Shown here one piece after another: positions 44,339-52,941 of a stretch of DNA of 64,000 bases. A program made the translations under genes and the position numbers. Source of the DNA: an uncultured Sunxiuqinia sp. (GTDB lineage: Bacteria > Bacteroidota > Bacteroidia > Bacteroidales > Prolixibacteraceae); the NCBI RefSeq assembly GCF_947495665.1, contig NZ_CANLZV010000001.1:599953-663952 (forward strand). The letters are read 5' to 3'. The number at the start of each line of letters is the position of its first letter. Position 1 is the stretch's first letter. The notes beneath the pieces were generated by a model. That model did not search any database, was not told the origin of the DNA, and saw only the letters and a list, made by a program, of their open reading frames with translations.

Positions 44339-44385
44339 CCTGAGCTTGCTTGTAGTAGGCGTAAATCCCTGCAAACAAGCTCAGG
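44339..44385 (-). terminator. Hairpin after the hydrogenase operon
   Basis: A perfect 10-bp stem CCTGAGCTTG / CAAGCTCAGG with a 27-base loop, 16 bases after the last gene of the hyd operon. A T run is lacking on the minus strand. The rest of the 317-base gap to hsp20 copy 2 contains that gene's promoter region. Confidence 0.5.
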
Positions 44386-44400
44386 ATTGCTTTTTATGGG

Positions 44401-44907
44401 CTAGGCTGATTGTGCCTCGGAAGGACATCCTTCCTGGTACTCCGCAATAATTTTTCCAACCTGCTGTGGAGAAACCCGTCCATAGACTTTTTCGCCTACG
44501 GTAACTACGGGGGCTAGCCCGCAGGCGCCTACGCAACGCAGGCTGCTTAGTGAAAATTTACCGTCGGGGGAGGTTTCGCCAACTTCAATATTGAGCTGGC
44601 GTTTGAATTCGCTCAGCACCTGCTCAGCGCCACGCACGTAGCAGGCTGTTCCCATGCAAATAGAAATGGGGTGCTCGCCTTGGGGCAGCATGGTAAAAAA
44701 CGAATAGAAAGTCACCACACCATATACTTTGGCGACTGACATGTTCAGTTCTTTGGCAATTACTTCCTGTACCTCAGCGGGCAAATAGCCCAGCTTGCTT
44801 TGCACCTGATGCAGAACATTAATTAGTTCTCCTTCCTGGTTGTCAAACTGAGCACAGATTTCCTTAATCTGGCTAATGGTCTTTTCGGAAAGTTTTATTT
44901 TTGGCAT
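44401..44907 (-). CDS. hydC: NuoE-like [2Fe-2S] subunit of the NAD-linked [FeFe]-hydrogenase (HydC)
   Basis: A 168-residue thioredoxin-like [2Fe-2S] protein of the NuoE family, the small electron-transfer subunit of bifurcating hydrogenases. Cluster ligands are in SICMGTACYVRGA and SLRCVGACGLAP. The N-terminal helical region (ISQIKEICAQF, LINVLHQVQSKLGYLPAEV) is standard. It is the last gene of the operon, 67 bases after hydA, a less common order than NuoE-first. Confidence 0.93.
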   Translation of the reverse strand: MPKIKLSEKTISQIKEICAQFDNQEGELINVLHQVQSKLGYLPAEVQEVIAKELNMSVAKVYGVVTFYSFFTMLPQGEHPISICMGTACYVRGAEQVLSEFKRQLNIEVGETSPDGKFSLSSLRCVGACGLAPVVTVGEKVYGRVSPQQVGKIIAEYQEGCPSEAQSA

Positions 44908-44974
44908 TGTCTTCTTTTTAATTCAGTTCTTTTTTGAATACTCGTAACACGAAACGCGATACTCAAGACTCGTT

Positions 44975-46720
44975 TCAACTTCTGTCAAAATACTCGGTGT
45001 GCAGCAGGTGATGTGCTTTTTCACTGAGCGGTTCACCCAGAAACTCATCGTACAGTTTTTTGATGTACGGATTTTCGTGCGATTTGCGAATGGTTTTGCT
45101 TTTATCTTCAGCGTAAATTGCTTTCTGGCGCTTTTTCAAAACCTCCACATCGCCATGATGATAAGGCTGGCCACCGCCGCCAATACAACCCCCGGGGCAA
45201 GACATGATTTCAATGGCATGAAACTCGCTTTTGCCAGCTTTTATTTCTTCCAGCAACTTTCGGGCATTTCCCAGGCCGTGGGCAATCCCAATATTGATGG
45301 GTAAGCCGTCAAAGTCGATGGTTGCTTTCCGCAGCCCTTCCATGCCGCGCAATTCTTCAAAATCGAGGCGCTCCAATGTTTTGCCGGTTTGTACTTCGTA
45401 GGCCGTGCGCACGGCGGCTTCAATTACACCTCCGGTAGTTCCGAAAATAACACTGGCCCCGGTTGATTCACCCATTGGTTGGTCAAACTCTTCATTGGGC
45501 AGAGCTTTAAAATCGATGTTGGCCAGGTTGATCAGCTGAGCCAGTTCACGTGTTGTTAGTGCATGATCGACATCCGGATTGCCATTTACGGCAAATTCAT
45601 CGCGACTACTTTCGTATTTTTTGGCCACGCAAGGCATGATGGAAACAACCACCAGGTCTTCGCGTTTTACCTTCATCTTATCGGCAAAATACGTTTTGGC
45701 AATGGCGCCAAACATTTGCTGGGGGGAGCGTGCTGTTGACGGAATGTCTTTCAGATCGGGAAACTGATGCTCGAAAAACTTCACCCAGGCCGGGCAGCAC
45801 GAAGTCAGGATTGGCAACTTCACTTCCTGGTCACCGGCCAGGTATTTGTTGAGTCGTCCAAGCAATTCGGTTCCTTCTTCCATGATGGTCAGGTCGGCTG
45901 CAAAATCGGTGTCAAACACATAATCGAAGCCAAGTCGGCGCAAGGCTGCAGCCATTTTTCCGGTTACCAGGGTTCCGGCTTCCATGCCAAATTCTTCGCC
46001 CAAGGCAGCACGTACCGCCGGAGCAGTTTGTACAATCACCGTTTTGGTCGGGTCAGAGAGGGCACGAATCACGGCACCGGTTTCATCCACTTCGGTTAAG
46101 GCGCCTGTTGGGCAAACGGCCACACACTGTCCGCAATAGGTACAGGAAGAATGGTCGAGATTCATTTCAAAAGCAGGGGATACTACACAGTGAAAACCAC
46201 GGTTGATGGTGGAAAGTACACCAACGGTTTGCACCTGGTTGCACATGGTTTCGCAGCGTCGGCAAAGGATGCACTTGTCCATCTCACGGATGATGGCCGG
46301 GCTGGTATCTTCGCGATAGTGTGATTGTTCGCCTTGGTAGTGAATTTCGCGAATGCCAAGATGATGAGCCAGATCCTGCAGGTCGCAGTTGCCTGATTTG
46401 GCGCATACCAGGCAATCGGCCGGGTGATCAGATAAAATCAGTTCAACAACGGTCCGGCGGGCGTTGATTGCCCGAATGGAGTGTGAGCTGATCTCCATGC
46501 CTTCTGCTACTTCGGTGCAGCAAGCAGGAGCCAGGTTTCGACGGCCCTTTACTTCGACCACGCACACCCGGCATCCACCGGGATTGTTTTCAATGTTCAT
46601 GTCGTGCAGGTTCATGTGGCAGAGCGTTGGAATGTCGATGCCAATACTTGAAGCTGCTTCTAAAATGGTAGTTCCTTTTTTGACGACCAAGGGTTTTTTA
46701 TCGATGGTTAAATTGATCAT
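44975..46720 (-). CDS. hydA: [FeFe]-hydrogenase catalytic subunit (HydA), NAD-linked trimeric type
   Basis: A 581-residue catalytic subunit making or oxidising H2 at the H-cluster. From the N-terminus it has a plant-type [2Fe-2S] domain (Cys 34-67), a His-Cys3 [4Fe-4S] site near 100-112, two [4Fe-4S] motifs (CILCRRCETMC at 150-160, CTYCGQCVAVC at 193-203), and H-cluster motifs L1 TSCCPAW (306-312), L2 MPCVAKKYE (362-370), L3 EIMSCPGGCIGGGGQP (504-519). All catalytic cysteines, including the proton-relay Cys of the CC pair, are present. With NuoF- and NuoE-like partners it fits group A3 enzymes that bifurcate electrons between ferredoxin and NADH. Maturases HydEFG are not in the window. Confidence 0.96.
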   Translation of the reverse strand: MINLTIDKKPLVVKKGTTILEAASSIGIDIPTLCHMNLHDMNIENNPGGCRVCVVEVKGRRNLAPACCTEVAEGMEISSHSIRAINARRTVVELILSDHPADCLVCAKSGNCDLQDLAHHLGIREIHYQGEQSHYREDTSPAIIREMDKCILCRRCETMCNQVQTVGVLSTINRGFHCVVSPAFEMNLDHSSCTYCGQCVAVCPTGALTEVDETGAVIRALSDPTKTVIVQTAPAVRAALGEEFGMEAGTLVTGKMAAALRRLGFDYVFDTDFAADLTIMEEGTELLGRLNKYLAGDQEVKLPILTSCCPAWVKFFEHQFPDLKDIPSTARSPQQMFGAIAKTYFADKMKVKREDLVVVSIMPCVAKKYESSRDEFAVNGNPDVDHALTTRELAQLINLANIDFKALPNEEFDQPMGESTGASVIFGTTGGVIEAAVRTAYEVQTGKTLERLDFEELRGMEGLRKATIDFDGLPINIGIAHGLGNARKLLEEIKAGKSEFHAIEIMSCPGGCIGGGGQPYHHGDVEVLKKRQKAIYAEDKSKTIRKSHENPYIKKLYDEFLGEPLSEKAHHLLHTEYFDRS

Positions 46721-46740
46721 TTCCAGCGTAGTTTTGAGGG

Positions 46741-48534
46741 TTAGGCAATTTTGATGGCATTAAACTTACATTTTTCGAAACAGGCTCCACATTTGATACA
46801 CAGCGACTGATCAATGTAATGCGGACTGCGTTTTTCTCCGGAAATTGCGCCAACCGGACAAATTCGGAAGCATAACGTACAGCCGGTACATTTTTCATCG
46901 TCAATCTGGTATTGCAGCAATGCCTTACATTGCCCCGCCGGACAATGGCTATCATTGACATGTGCTTCATATTCATTCATGAAATTATCGAGGGTAGAAA
47001 GTACCGGGTTGGGAGAGGTTTGCCCCAGGCCACAAAGCGAAGTGTCTTTGATAACATGACTAAGCATGCGCAATTTGGTCAAATCTTCAGCAGTTCCTTT
47101 TCCTTCGGTAATTTTGTCCAGAATTTCGTGTAGCCGTTTGTTGCCAATACGGCAAGGGGTGCATTTTCCGCAGGATTCATCAAGGGTGAACTCCAGGTAA
47201 AATTTGGCGATGGATACCATGCAGTCGTCCTCGTCCATTACAATCATACCCCCGGAGCCCATCATTGAGCCGGCAGCCAGTAAGTTGTCATAGTCGATAG
47301 GGGTATCCAGAAAATCTTTGGTCAGGCAGCCGCCCGATGGTCCCCCAGTTTGTACTGACTTAAATTCTTTGCCATTCTTAATGCCCCCGCCAATGTCGTA
47401 AATAACTTCGCGTAAAGTGGTTCCCATAGGCACTTCAATCAAGCCGACATTGTTGATTTTTCCAGCCAGGGCAAATACTTTGGTTCCTTTTGATTTCTCC
47501 GTACCAATGCTGCTAAACCAAGCAGCACCTTTATTGATGATGGGCGGAATATTGGCAAAGGTTTCAACATTGTTTACGTTTGTGGGTTTGCCCAGGTAGC
47601 CTTCCTGCGATGGAAATGGCGGCTTAAAGGTTGGCTCGCCACGTTTCCCTTCCATGGAGTGGATCAGGGCTGTTTCTTCGCCGCAAACAAAGGCTCCGGC
47701 CCCGTAGCGGATTTCAATGTCAAAACTGAACTCGGATCCCAGGATATTTTTGCCCAACAAGCCGTACTCGCGGGCTTGTTTAAGTGCTGTTTTCAGGCGT
47801 TCAATGGCCAGCGGATATTCCGCACGAATATACACCAGGCCTTTATCGGCCCCAATGCAATAGCCGCAAATGGCCATGGCTTCAATAACCGTGTGCGGGT
47901 CGCCTTCCAGGATGGAGCGATCCATAAAGGCACCCGGATCCCCTTCGTCGGCATTGCAAACCACATACTTTTGGTTGTTTTCCACTTTTCGGGTAATGTC
48001 CCATTTCAGCCCGGTAGGAAAACCTCCGCCACCCCGACCGCGCAGGCCTGAGTCCATGATGGTTTGTATGGCTTGTTCGGGAGTCAGCTCTTCCAGGCAT
48101 TTGCCCAAGGCTGCATAGCCTTCGTTGGCAATATATTCTTCAACGTTTTCAGGATTAATGAATCCACAGTTTCGTAAAGCAATGCGGACTTGTTTTTTGT
48201 AAAAGTCCATGTTTTTGCTTTCGGTAATGGGCATTTGAGTGTTGGGATCGGTGTAAAGCAATCGCTCCACTTTTCGCCCTTTGATTAGATGTTCTTCAAT
48301 AATTTCCTTGGTGTCTCCAGGGCTTACTGAAACGTAAAAGGTGTTATCGGGTTGTATTTTTACAATTGGGCCTTGTTCGCAAAAACCAAAACATCCGGTA
48401 TGAATTACCTGAACATCCTGTTCCAGCCCCATTTCTTCCAGTTGGGTTTGAAAATTTCGTCTGATTGGTCCGCTTTGAGAAGCTTTACAGCCTGTTCCTC
48501 CGCAAACCAGCAAATGCATTTTATAGTTAGCCAT
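46741..48534 (-). CDS. hydB: NuoF-like NAD(H)/FMN subunit of the [FeFe]-hydrogenase (HydB)
   Basis: A 597-residue diaphorase subunit. The N-terminal ~110 residues are a [2Fe-2S] thioredoxin-like domain (LLVCGGTGCKAS; VIHTGCFGFCEQGP). The NuoF core follows, with its NADH/FMN glycine-rich loops (GLRGRGGGGFPTGLKW; GAGAFVCGEETALIHSMEGKRGEP) and a [4Fe-4S] motif (ESCGKCTPCRIG). At the C-terminus are two more [4Fe-4S] motifs (CTGCTLCFRICP; CIKCGACFEKC) typical of HydB of bifurcating enzymes. It is 20 bases upstream of hydA in the same direction. Confidence 0.96.
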   Translation of the reverse strand: MANYKMHLLVCGGTGCKASQSGPIRRNFQTQLEEMGLEQDVQVIHTGCFGFCEQGPIVKIQPDNTFYVSVSPGDTKEIIEEHLIKGRKVERLLYTDPNTQMPITESKNMDFYKKQVRIALRNCGFINPENVEEYIANEGYAALGKCLEELTPEQAIQTIMDSGLRGRGGGGFPTGLKWDITRKVENNQKYVVCNADEGDPGAFMDRSILEGDPHTVIEAMAICGYCIGADKGLVYIRAEYPLAIERLKTALKQAREYGLLGKNILGSEFSFDIEIRYGAGAFVCGEETALIHSMEGKRGEPTFKPPFPSQEGYLGKPTNVNNVETFANIPPIINKGAAWFSSIGTEKSKGTKVFALAGKINNVGLIEVPMGTTLREVIYDIGGGIKNGKEFKSVQTGGPSGGCLTKDFLDTPIDYDNLLAAGSMMGSGGMIVMDEDDCMVSIAKFYLEFTLDESCGKCTPCRIGNKRLHEILDKITEGKGTAEDLTKLRMLSHVIKDTSLCGLGQTSPNPVLSTLDNFMNEYEAHVNDSHCPAGQCKALLQYQIDDEKCTGCTLCFRICPVGAISGEKRSPHYIDQSLCIKCGACFEKCKFNAIKIA

Positions 48535-48548
48535 TCCTTGCGTGGTTT

Positions 48549-48944
48549 TTATTCGTCAATGGTTTTATAACTTACCGGGATGATGCCATCAACCAGTTCA
48601 TTTCGTTTGATGTGCTTATCAATGATTTCCTGTGCCTTTTCTTTATCTACATACCCATAAATTACAGGTTCCCGGCCAGGCATGGTCAGTTCAATGGTCG
48701 GTTCGGCATAGCAAAATCCCATACAACCGGTTTGGGTAACCAGGGCATCAATGCCTTGGTGGTCGAGCTCTTCAATGAAATGGTTCATGGTGTCTTTAGC
48801 TCCGGAAGCAATTCCACAGGTGGCCATCGAAACTTTAATTTGGATCAGATTCTCCGGATGGTCCCCTTTTTCTCTAAGTTTGATTTTAGATTGAACCTCC
48901 TCTTTTAATTTCTTGAGGTCGGCAAGTGACTTTACTTTTGACAT
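48549..48944 (-). CDS. [2Fe-2S] thioredoxin-like ferredoxin of the hyd operon
   Basis: A 131-residue protein with a thioredoxin-like [2Fe-2S] fold. The four ligands are in MATCGIASGAKD and TQTGCMGFCYAEP. The N-terminal helix (KSLADLKKLKEEVQSK) is conserved among the small ferredoxin-like proteins that accompany hydABC. It is 14 bases upstream of hydB. Probable electron transfer or assembly role within the complex. Confidence 0.9.
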   Translation of the reverse strand: MSKVKSLADLKKLKEEVQSKIKLREKGDHPENLIQIKVSMATCGIASGAKDTMNHFIEELDHQGIDALVTQTGCMGFCYAEPTIELTMPGREPVIYGYVDKEKAQEIIDKHIKRNELVDGIIPVSYKTIDE

Positions 48945-49036
48945 TAGGTATCGTTTTTTTGTTTTAAATCAGTAGGTTAATCGTCTCCTTTCTCAAATGT
49001 CCGACGATAAAGACAGATAAAATCTAATTTTTATCA

Positions 49037-49585
49037 TTATTCGCTAATTTGAATTTGTTCTAAATTCTCTCGAATCATTTCCAGCAGGAATTTTCGAATT
49101 GATGGTGTAGAAATGGGCATCCCATCCAATTCCTTTTTGATTTCCCGGCTATCAAATTCAAACTGCCCTTTGGGCGTTTGGTGGCTATAGTGTATTTCAG
49201 TGTTGTTTTCGTTGCTAAGCAAAATCAGTAAGCTTCCGGCAATATCGCCCAAGATGGGCCGGTCGATGTGTTTAAAGCCAAAACTTACTTTTAGCTGCGT
49301 GCCTATATTTTCATCCGAACGGAGTTGGAAATGCCCTCCGGTTTGTTCGGCATTGTGTTTGAGCAAGGGGAGCCCAAGACCAACTTTTCGGGTGGTTTGC
49401 GTAGTGAAAAAGGGGTTTGTGGCCTGTTCGAGCTGAGCGGGGCTCATGCCATGTCCGTCATCGTTGATGGTAATGGAATATTGGTCTTTGTCGGGTTGTT
49501 CTTTAACTTGAATTTCGATCAGGCTGGCATTGGCCCGAATGGAGTTTTGTGCGATATCGAGAATGTGTAAGGCAAGTTGGTTCAT
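49037..49585 (-). CDS. GHKL-type ATPase/kinase-like protein
   Basis: A 182-residue protein comprising a histidine-kinase-like ATPase domain alone. Features are the N box (LHILDIAQNSIRANA), G1 (NDDGHGM), F-like NPFFTT and G2 (VGLGLPLL). No dimerisation/phospho-His domain is present. The C-terminal ~60 residues are a specific extension. It overlaps the PHP gene by four bases and belongs to the signalling part of the hyd operon. Similar ATPases accompany hydrogenase operons in Thermotogae and Clostridia; the target is unknown. Confidence 0.88.
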   Translation of the reverse strand: MNQLALHILDIAQNSIRANASLIEIQVKEQPDKDQYSITINDDGHGMSPAQLEQATNPFFTTQTTRKVGLGLPLLKHNAEQTGGHFQLRSDENIGTQLKVSFGFKHIDRPILGDIAGSLLILLSNENNTEIHYSHQTPKGQFEFDSREIKKELDGMPISTPSIRKFLLEMIRENLEQIQISE

Positions 49586-50325
49586 GATTCAATTTTTACA
49601 AATCGACCGTGTTTTTGATTTAAGGCCCAGCGGATCTCCTGAAAAGTAGGCTCGAACAAATAGAAGGAAGTGCATGCAGCACCGATATCTTCCGGATAAT
49701 GGGCATCAGAGGCGGTTATCAGGCTGGTGTCCGAGTGAATATCGTATTGTTTGCGTATTGTTTGTTCATCGGCAAACCGGGTAATTTGCAAGCCGTCAAC
49801 ATGGAGGTCGGAGGGCAGGTAGCCCAGCTGGCTGTAAAGGCTATTTATGGGCCGGTCGATGTGGGCCGGAATAAATAGGCCGTTGAGTTGGTGGGTGTAT
49901 TGTTCAATGCTTTCCAGGTCAATCTGAAGTGGGCTTCCCAGGTAGTGTGGAAAGTACTGGGTGATTTGGTTTTTCCGGTTAAGCAAAACCTGGTGCCCAT
50001 GGTACTCCGGACGGTTCGGGATTTCCGGCAGGTATTGATCCAGAAACCGTTGAAACTTGTCGCGGGTATAATCATCTTCAAACAGGCAGATGGCATGAAT
50101 TTCTTCGCGGCTGTTGACTTCACATCCATTGATAACCATCAACCCAGTGCCTTCGGCATGTTTTTTTACCATGGCGCATTGGCGTGTTGAGTTGTGGTCG
50201 GTAATGGCCAAAATGTCGACCCCTTGTTCGATGGCCCGTTCAACAATTTTGTCCGGGCTCATCTCCAGGTCGGCACAAGGTGATAAAATGGTGTGGATAT
50301 GTAAGTCGGCCCGAAACTTTTTCAT
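49582..50325 (-). CDS. PHP-domain phosphoesterase-like protein
   Basis: A 247-residue PHP protein with metal-binding motifs ADLHIHTILSPCADLEMSP (His-x-His, residues 7-12), ILAITDHNS, NGCEVNS, FIPAHIDRP and TASDAHYP, which would make a di- or trinuclear metal site hydrolysing phosphoesters. It overlaps both neighbours by four bases, so it is strictly co-translated with the ATPase and DRTGG proteins. Substrate unknown; a nucleotide or phosphoprotein signal is possible. Confidence 0.9.
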   Translation of the reverse strand: MKKFRADLHIHTILSPCADLEMSPDKIVERAIEQGVDILAITDHNSTRQCAMVKKHAEGTGLMVINGCEVNSREEIHAICLFEDDYTRDKFQRFLDQYLPEIPNRPEYHGHQVLLNRKNQITQYFPHYLGSPLQIDLESIEQYTHQLNGLFIPAHIDRPINSLYSQLGYLPSDLHVDGLQITRFADEQTIRKQYDIHSDTSLITASDAHYPEDIGAACTSFYLFEPTFQEIRWALNQKHGRFVKIES

Positions 50326-50663
50326 CCTTTCTCTTTCAGCAACTCATATAATTTCCCGCTTAAGTCAAAGGTTGAATCGGAAGAGGACAGCAAGGGGATT
50401 TGCTCCTCTTTGCTATGGGCAATCGTGCTTTGGTGGGGCTGCAGTCCTTTCACCAGGATGACTGCGGCCAGATCTTTTAGTGAGGCAATGGCCATCACGT
50501 TTTGATGTACCTGCAGGGTAATCCACACTTGATCTTCAAGGGCATTTCCCATAACATCACTAAGTAAGTCAGAGACATATGCTCCACTGATTTCGCGGTC
50601 GAGTCCTTTCTCGCCTGAAATCACTTGTAAATCCAATAGTTCTACTAATTCAGAAACCTTCAT
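50322..50663 (-). CDS. DRTGG-domain protein (second copy)
   Basis: A 113-residue stand-alone DRTGG domain: MKVSELVELLDLQVISGEKGLDREISGAYVSDLLSD is split by the typical 'G.Y.SDL.SDV.' motif, followed by VWITLQVHQNVMAIASL. The same motif occurs in the copy at 52436-52780. The true start is inside the end of the preceding gene (14-base overlap); the longer frame upstream belongs to out-of-frame coding sequence. DRTGG domains act as nucleotide-sensing or protein-contact modules. Confidence 0.85.
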   Translation of the reverse strand: MKVSELVELLDLQVISGEKGLDREISGAYVSDLLSDVMGNALEDQVWITLQVHQNVMAIASLKDLAAVILVKGLQPHQSTIAHSKEEQIPLLSSSDSTFDLSGKLYELLKEKG

Positions 50664-52026
50664 TTCTTCGTCCTCGTTTATTGCAGTCGGCTTGAAACCG
50701 TTTTTCTCCCCATTTCTTTTCAACGTTGCGCAAAGCCTTTTTGGTGTCAATTTTGCCTTCGTTTTCCCACATTTGCTGGAGGAAAATGCAGTCAGACATC
50801 TTGGCTTTGCCATTGACCATATCTTCGGCTAAGGCCTGACAGTTGGGTGCTCCGCATGCGCCACAGTCAATACCCGGCAAAAAGCAGATGATGCGCTGGG
50901 CACGGGCCATTTTTTCCAGGGCTCGTTTGCGGTCCTTGTCCAGGCTAAAGGCGGGTTTGGGGATAATGGTATCAGCGACTAACTTTTGTTTTAGTTGTTT
51001 CGATTCTTTAATAGCCGGTGAGTTTTGAAGTTTCCAGGTGGGCGGATAGCGCTTGGCGCGTCGTTCCAGCCGTTCAACCGTCAAAAACCGGTTCCCGGTC
51101 ATCATAATGCCCCCGGCGCAACTTTGGTCGCAGGCCCGGAGTTCCAGAAAATCAATATCCGGCACTTCTTCGTTTTCCAGGCGTTCCAGAAAGCGGATCA
51201 CATTGTGAATACCATCAATGGCCATGCTACGTTCGCCAAAGTTTCTGGCTTCGCCACGTGTTAAGCTCCATAAAATGCCGTCCCGCGTCAGGTTTTGCCG
51301 CCGCGCACTGGTATCTGCTGCTTCGCTGTCATCAATGGCTTTCATCACCCGGTTGTAGATTGCATCCATGTTGATGATGCCGTCCACGATGGATTCGGTT
51401 TCACCAACCGGGCTTTTCACCGAACTGATTTTGGCATTGCAGGGAGTCACATAAAATAAGCCGATCTCTTCTTCTTTGGCTCCTTGCTTTTTCAGTTCGC
51501 TGATGGCAAAATGCGCAACCAGGTCGTGGGGCGCTTTTCGCTTAATCAGGTTCTCCGTCAGCGATGGATAGCGAATCTGAATCAGCCGGACAATAGCCGG
51601 GCAAAAAGTTGATATGTGTGGCCGGTTGTCGGGCGATTTCCGGCAGTATTCCTTAATCGAGGTTTTTAAAATCCCGATGGGCTGCTCGACCTCAAACACA
51701 TGGGTGAATCCGATTTTGAGCAGTGCCGCGTAAATCTGGTCTTCGGTATATTTCTCCGGAAATTGTCCAATCATAACCGCAGGAAATAATACAACGCGGT
51801 ATTTAAAAGACTGGATATTTTGCAAGTCATCCTGCTCAACATAGATTGCCTTGACGGGGCATGCCCGCATGCAATGACCACAATCCACACAGCGGTCAGC
51901 TCTGATTTCAGCCAGACCACCAGCCACCCGAATTGCTTCGGTGGGACAAACTTTCATGCAGTGCGTACAGCCCATGCACTTTTGTTCATCGATGGTTAAT
52001 GCGTGATATCGTTTTGCCGGTGACAT
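50650..52026 (-). CDS. HsfB-like [Fe-S] hydrogenase paralogue with altered H-cluster motifs
   Basis: A 458-residue iron-sulfur protein. It has two [4Fe-4S] motifs (C17-x2-C-x2-C-x3-C27; C46-...-C56), then a hydrogenase-like large domain. There L1 is STFCPA (139-144), L2 TPCNAK (194-199) and L3 CDQSCAGG (299-306). Last comes a CGACGAPNC [4Fe-4S] domain near residue 388. In catalytic HydA, L1 is TSCCP; here the proton-relay cysteine is Phe, and the GGG of L3 is reduced. Such proteins (HsfB, TM1421-like, group C/D hydrogenases) are thought to be sensors or have low activity. It starts at TAATG overlap with the upstream ATPase. Confidence 0.88.
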   Translation of the reverse strand: MSPAKRYHALTIDEQKCMGCTHCMKVCPTEAIRVAGGLAEIRADRCVDCGHCMRACPVKAIYVEQDDLQNIQSFKYRVVLFPAVMIGQFPEKYTEDQIYAALLKIGFTHVFEVEQPIGILKTSIKEYCRKSPDNRPHISTFCPAIVRLIQIRYPSLTENLIKRKAPHDLVAHFAISELKKQGAKEEEIGLFYVTPCNAKISSVKSPVGETESIVDGIINMDAIYNRVMKAIDDSEAADTSARRQNLTRDGILWSLTRGEARNFGERSMAIDGIHNVIRFLERLENEEVPDIDFLELRACDQSCAGGIMMTGNRFLTVERLERRAKRYPPTWKLQNSPAIKESKQLKQKLVADTIIPKPAFSLDKDRKRALEKMARAQRIICFLPGIDCGACGAPNCQALAEDMVNGKAKMSDCIFLQQMWENEGKIDTKKALRNVEKKWGEKRFQADCNKRGRRNEGF

Positions 52027-52436
52027 TAAAAGTAATTAATCATTTTAAGTGTTGTTCCACTGTTTACTGTTGACTCAATATAAAATTCGTCTGTGTTTTT
52101 CTTGATGTTTGGAAGCCCCATGCCGGCACCAAAGCCCATTTCTCTGACTTTTTTGCTGGCCGTAGAGTAACCTTCCTGCATGGCTAACTCAATATCCGGT
52201 ATTCCTGGACCTTTATCAATGATTTCTGTCGTTATTTTGTCGGTTTCAATATCCACCAAAATCTGACCCTCAAAGGCATGAGCTACCACATTAACTTCGG
52301 CTTCATACATGGCAATGACAATATTTCGAATGCATCGGGCCTCTATCCCCAGTTGTTTAAGCATCTTTTTTATTTCGCTGGCAGCATGCCCGGCGTTTGA
52401 AAAATTGCCTCCTTCTATGGTAAATTGAAGTTTCAT
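52026..52436 (-). CDS. Anti-sigma-factor-like GHKL ATPase (RsbW type)
   Basis: About 136 residues of an RsbW/SpoIIAB-like ATPase: N box IVIAMYEAEVNVVAHAF, G1 IIDKGPGIPDI, G2 FGAGMGLPNIKKN. Such proteins phosphorylate or bind partner-switch proteins. It overlaps both the DRTGG gene upstream and the HsfB-like gene downstream by one base (TAATG). The start at 52436 (MKLQFTIEGG) is chosen because the longer frame lies within the upstream DRTGG gene. With a SpoIIE-type phosphatase encoded divergently, it could form a kinase/phosphatase switch. Confidence 0.9.
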   Translation of the reverse strand: MKLQFTIEGGNFSNAGHAASEIKKMLKQLGIEARCIRNIVIAMYEAEVNVVAHAFEGQILVDIETDKITTEIIDKGPGIPDIELAMQEGYSTASKKVREMGFGAGMGLPNIKKNTDEFYIESTVNSGTTLKMINYF

Positions 52437-52780
52437 TAATAAACCGGTTTTAAGCCTGCCTGGTATAAAATGCCACTGGCCTTGAACAAGGTGAAAGGCG
52501 ACTCCAAAATGCAAAGGTTGTTTTCTTTGGCAAGAGCCAGCATGTCATCGTTTACCTTTTTATTGCGGACAAAGACGATGAATCGGATATCAGCCATTTC
52601 CGAAGTCCGGATTGTTTGCAGGTTACACATCCCGGTTATCAGAAGCAGGTTGTCTGTATCAAGGGTCAGAACATCACTCATCAAATCGGAACTATAACCT
52701 CTTTCAATTTGGGCTGTTGAGAGTTCTTCGCCGCAAATAATTCGGGCGGACAATAGTTGGCAAATTTTACTGATCTGCAT
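52436..52780 (-). CDS. DRTGG-domain protein (first copy, first gene of the operon)
   Basis: A 114-residue DRTGG domain (MQISKICQLLSARIICG; GYSSDLMSDVLTLDTDNLLLITG). It is a paralogue of the protein at 50322-50663. The start at 52780 is preferred since the preceding 18 codons are low-complexity and run into the promoter region. It leads the hyd operon; genes behind it overlap by 1-14 bases down to 49037. Confidence 0.85.
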   Translation of the reverse strand: MQISKICQLLSARIICGEELSTAQIERGYSSDLMSDVLTLDTDNLLLITGMCNLQTIRTSEMADIRFIVFVRNKKVNDDMLALAKENNLCILESPFTLFKASGILYQAGLKPVY

Positions 52781-52941
52781 GGTGCTTAAATGGGTTTGTA
52801 CAAATATGATTGAAAACTGTGAGATGGGAGTCAATTTTGAATGGAATATGCGCCCGGGGATTAAAATTTAGATTGAATTGAAATAAGGGCTGAAATTTGT
52901 AATTTCGTAGAACCAGTACCCAAAACCAAGTACCCAAAATC
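52781..52941. promoter_or_regulatory. Divergent promoter region of the hyd operon and PAS/phosphatase pair
   Basis: 161 bases between divergent start codons. It includes a direct repeat AGTACCCAAAA at 52915-52925 and 52929-52939, ending two bases before the PAS start codon. Promoter elements could not be fixed. Confidence 0.45.
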
